Source: Bacteroidaceae bacterium (GTDB lineage: Bacteria > Bacteroidota > Bacteroidia > Bacteroidales > Bacteroidaceae). Taken from it: a stretch of DNA of 34,321 nt. Below are positions 33,775-34,321 of this stretch, piece by piece (the first letter of the stretch is position 1; the number at the start of each line of letters is the position of its first letter). The notes beneath the pieces are model-generated. The model worked only from the letters and a program-made list of their open reading frames with translations. It ran no database searches and had not been told where the DNA came from. The position numbers and the translations under genes are program-made. Location: the NCBI GenBank assembly GCA_024693505.1, contig JAILKU010000131.1, forward strand, positions 1 through 34,321. The letters are read 5' to 3'.

Positions 33775-33885
33775 TTAGCGGGAGCTGATTATCAGCACTT
33801 TACGGCAAATTTGGGAAACATTTGGGAAACATTGTGAGCATGTACTGCACATTTTGCACCCGATTTCCTCAAAATATCTGACCAT
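33775..33885 (-). CDS. Candidate 36-residue cysteine-rich small protein
   Basis: ATG 33883-33885 to TAA 33775-33777 encodes 36 residues, with C10, C13, C16 and C19 spaced as CxxCxxCxxC (GCKMCSTCSQCFP) and C27. An in-frame GTG at 33894 would add three residues. A promoter (33978-34008) lies ~90 nt upstream and a terminator follows. There is no clear ribosome-binding site and no homologue I recognise. The transcript could instead be a small RNA of about 280 nt, and the Cys pattern could be chance. Confidence 0.3.
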   Translation of the reverse strand: MVRYFEEIGCKMCSTCSQCFPNVSQICRKVLIISSR

Positions 33886-33977
33886 TTTTGCCACTTCGTT
33901 TACTTATTCGTTATTTCTATTATTTGTTAAACACTGATTGCATTACGACTTTTAAGCACGCTCTGCAAACTTGTTTG

Positions 33978-34008
33978 CAAAGTTAATGATTTCTTCTGAC
34001 TTTACAAT
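33978..34008 (-). promoter_or_regulatory. Promoter of the small minus-strand unit
   Basis: In the minus sense TAACTTTG (33978-33985) and ATTG (34005-34008) are separated by 19 nt. No annotated gene other than the small ORF lies within 500 bp downstream on this strand. Confidence 0.55.
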
Positions 34009-34127
34009 CATTCTGCACGATTCTCTTAAGAATGTGTTTGATTTTAATTAATAATATGGTGAAACACACGTAATTTCTGCCAAATAAGTAAAAAACACAC
34101 AAATAGGCAGAATATAATAATGTTTAT

Positions 34128-34158
34128 TTTGCCGTTTGGTGCATTTTTATTACCTTTG
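34128..34158 (+). promoter_or_regulatory. Promoter of the right-edge ATPase gene
   Basis: TTTG (34128-34131), a 19-nt spacer and TACCTTTG (34151-34158) match the Bacteroidetes consensus exactly. The start codon is 18 nt past the -7 box. Confidence 0.8.
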
Positions 34159-34176
34159 CGGCAAAATATAATCAAA

Positions 34177-34321
34177 ATGAGTACAATTGTTGGAAGAAAA
34201 CATGAGATAGAAGAGTTGGAGCGACTCTACTATAGTGACCGTCCTGAATTCGTTGCTGTTTATGGTAGGCGGCGAGTTGGTAAGACATATCTCATCAAGC
34301 AAGCCTTGAAAGATAAGTTCA
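34177..34321 (+). CDS. P-loop ATPase (archaeal-ATPase/AAA_14-like), 3' end outside window
   Basis: Only 48 residues are visible before the window ends. They show VGRKHEIEELERLY, then FVAVYGRRRVGKTYLIKQA, in which GRRRVGKT is a Walker A motif. This N-terminus is typical of the ATP-binding protein families with PF01637 or AAA_14 domains, abundant in Bacteroides and Prevotella and often carrying a nuclease-like C-terminal domain. Function is generally unknown. The start codon fits the promoter directly upstream. Confidence 0.8.
   Translation, partial: MSTIVGRKHEIEELERLYYSDRPEFVAVYGRRRVGKTYLIKQALKDKF

Larger units (their letters stand above)
33498..34127. other. Long intergenic region between the PI-PLC gene and the right-edge ATPase
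   Basis: This AT-rich stretch has one plus-strand open frame (33444-33788, 114 codons) with no recognisable domain and no promoter, judged spurious. It holds a minus-strand transcription unit candidate (33692-34008) and a direct repeat ATTTGGGAAAC at 33809-33819 and 33820-33830. No tRNA or integrase was seen. Confidence 0.5.

Noticed and set aside
33444..33788. 114-codon plus-strand frame upstream of the right-edge ATPase
   Set aside because: It runs through the 5' leader and promoter of the PI-PLC gene, has no domain and no promoter of its own.
33809..33830. Attachment site for an integrative element (doubled ATTTGGGAAAC)
   Set aside because: No integrase, tRNA target or second distant copy was found in the window; a tandem repeat alone is not enough.

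Overview
The window looks like chromosomal DNA of a Bacteroidales bacterium, most likely Prevotellaceae-like. Many genes are preceded by the Bacteroidetes promoter signature TAnnTTTG, with a TTTG-like -33 box about 19-21 nt upstream. Canonical Shine-Dalgarno sequences are rare. The families seen (PCMD protein, HU-like protein with an acidic tail, OstA-like protein, GGGtGRT protein, class III fructose-bisphosphatase) are typical of this order. No rRNA, tRNA, CRISPR array, insertion sequence or complete prophage was recognised.

Layout. 1-2.5 kb: the 3' part of a two-domain glycoside hydrolase and a short unrecognised ORF, closed by a GC-rich terminator. 2.5-6.7 kb (minus): an OPT-family transporter, then a GGGtGRT gene and an IscU/NifU-like gene that form an operon. 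6.9-8.0 kb (plus): a DUF4375 protein and smpB. 8.1-10.1 kb (minus): class III fbp. 10.1-13.7 kb (plus): a BamA/TamA-like outer-membrane protein, a PCMD-domain protein and nspC. 14.0-33.4 kb is entirely on the minus strand. In genomic order it holds an HU-like protein, a frameshifted leucine-rich-repeat gene, trpS, mutL, a small membrane protein, an OstA-like protein, surA, a second parvulin, guaB, recQ, clpX, clpP, tig and a PI-PLC. At the right edge a plus-strand P-loop ATPase begins.

How the genes fit together. tig-clpP-clpX is a protein-quality module at the ribosome exit and in the cytosol. The two parvulins and the OstA-like protein are periplasmic or outer-membrane biogenesis factors, and they are tightly packed with guaB upstream and mutL downstream. 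recQ and mutL are DNA repair genes. smpB belongs to trans-translation, nspC to polyamine synthesis, and fbp to gluconeogenesis.

The most unusual content is between and around the genes. Short-period repeats (22 bp at three places between 12.4 and 14.7 kb, 21 bp at 32.0 kb) lie in intergenic DNA. A roughly 500 bp intergenic block is bounded by an exact 17-nt direct repeat. A possible minus-strand transcription unit at 33.7-34.0 kb has a promoter, a 36-residue Cys-rich ORF and a terminator. The IscU-like scaffold has lost two of the usual cluster-ligand positions and is paired with the uncharacterised GGGtGRT protein. Nothing here clearly amounts to a new defence or mobile system. The left part is visibly more GC-rich than the part beyond about 19.5 kb.
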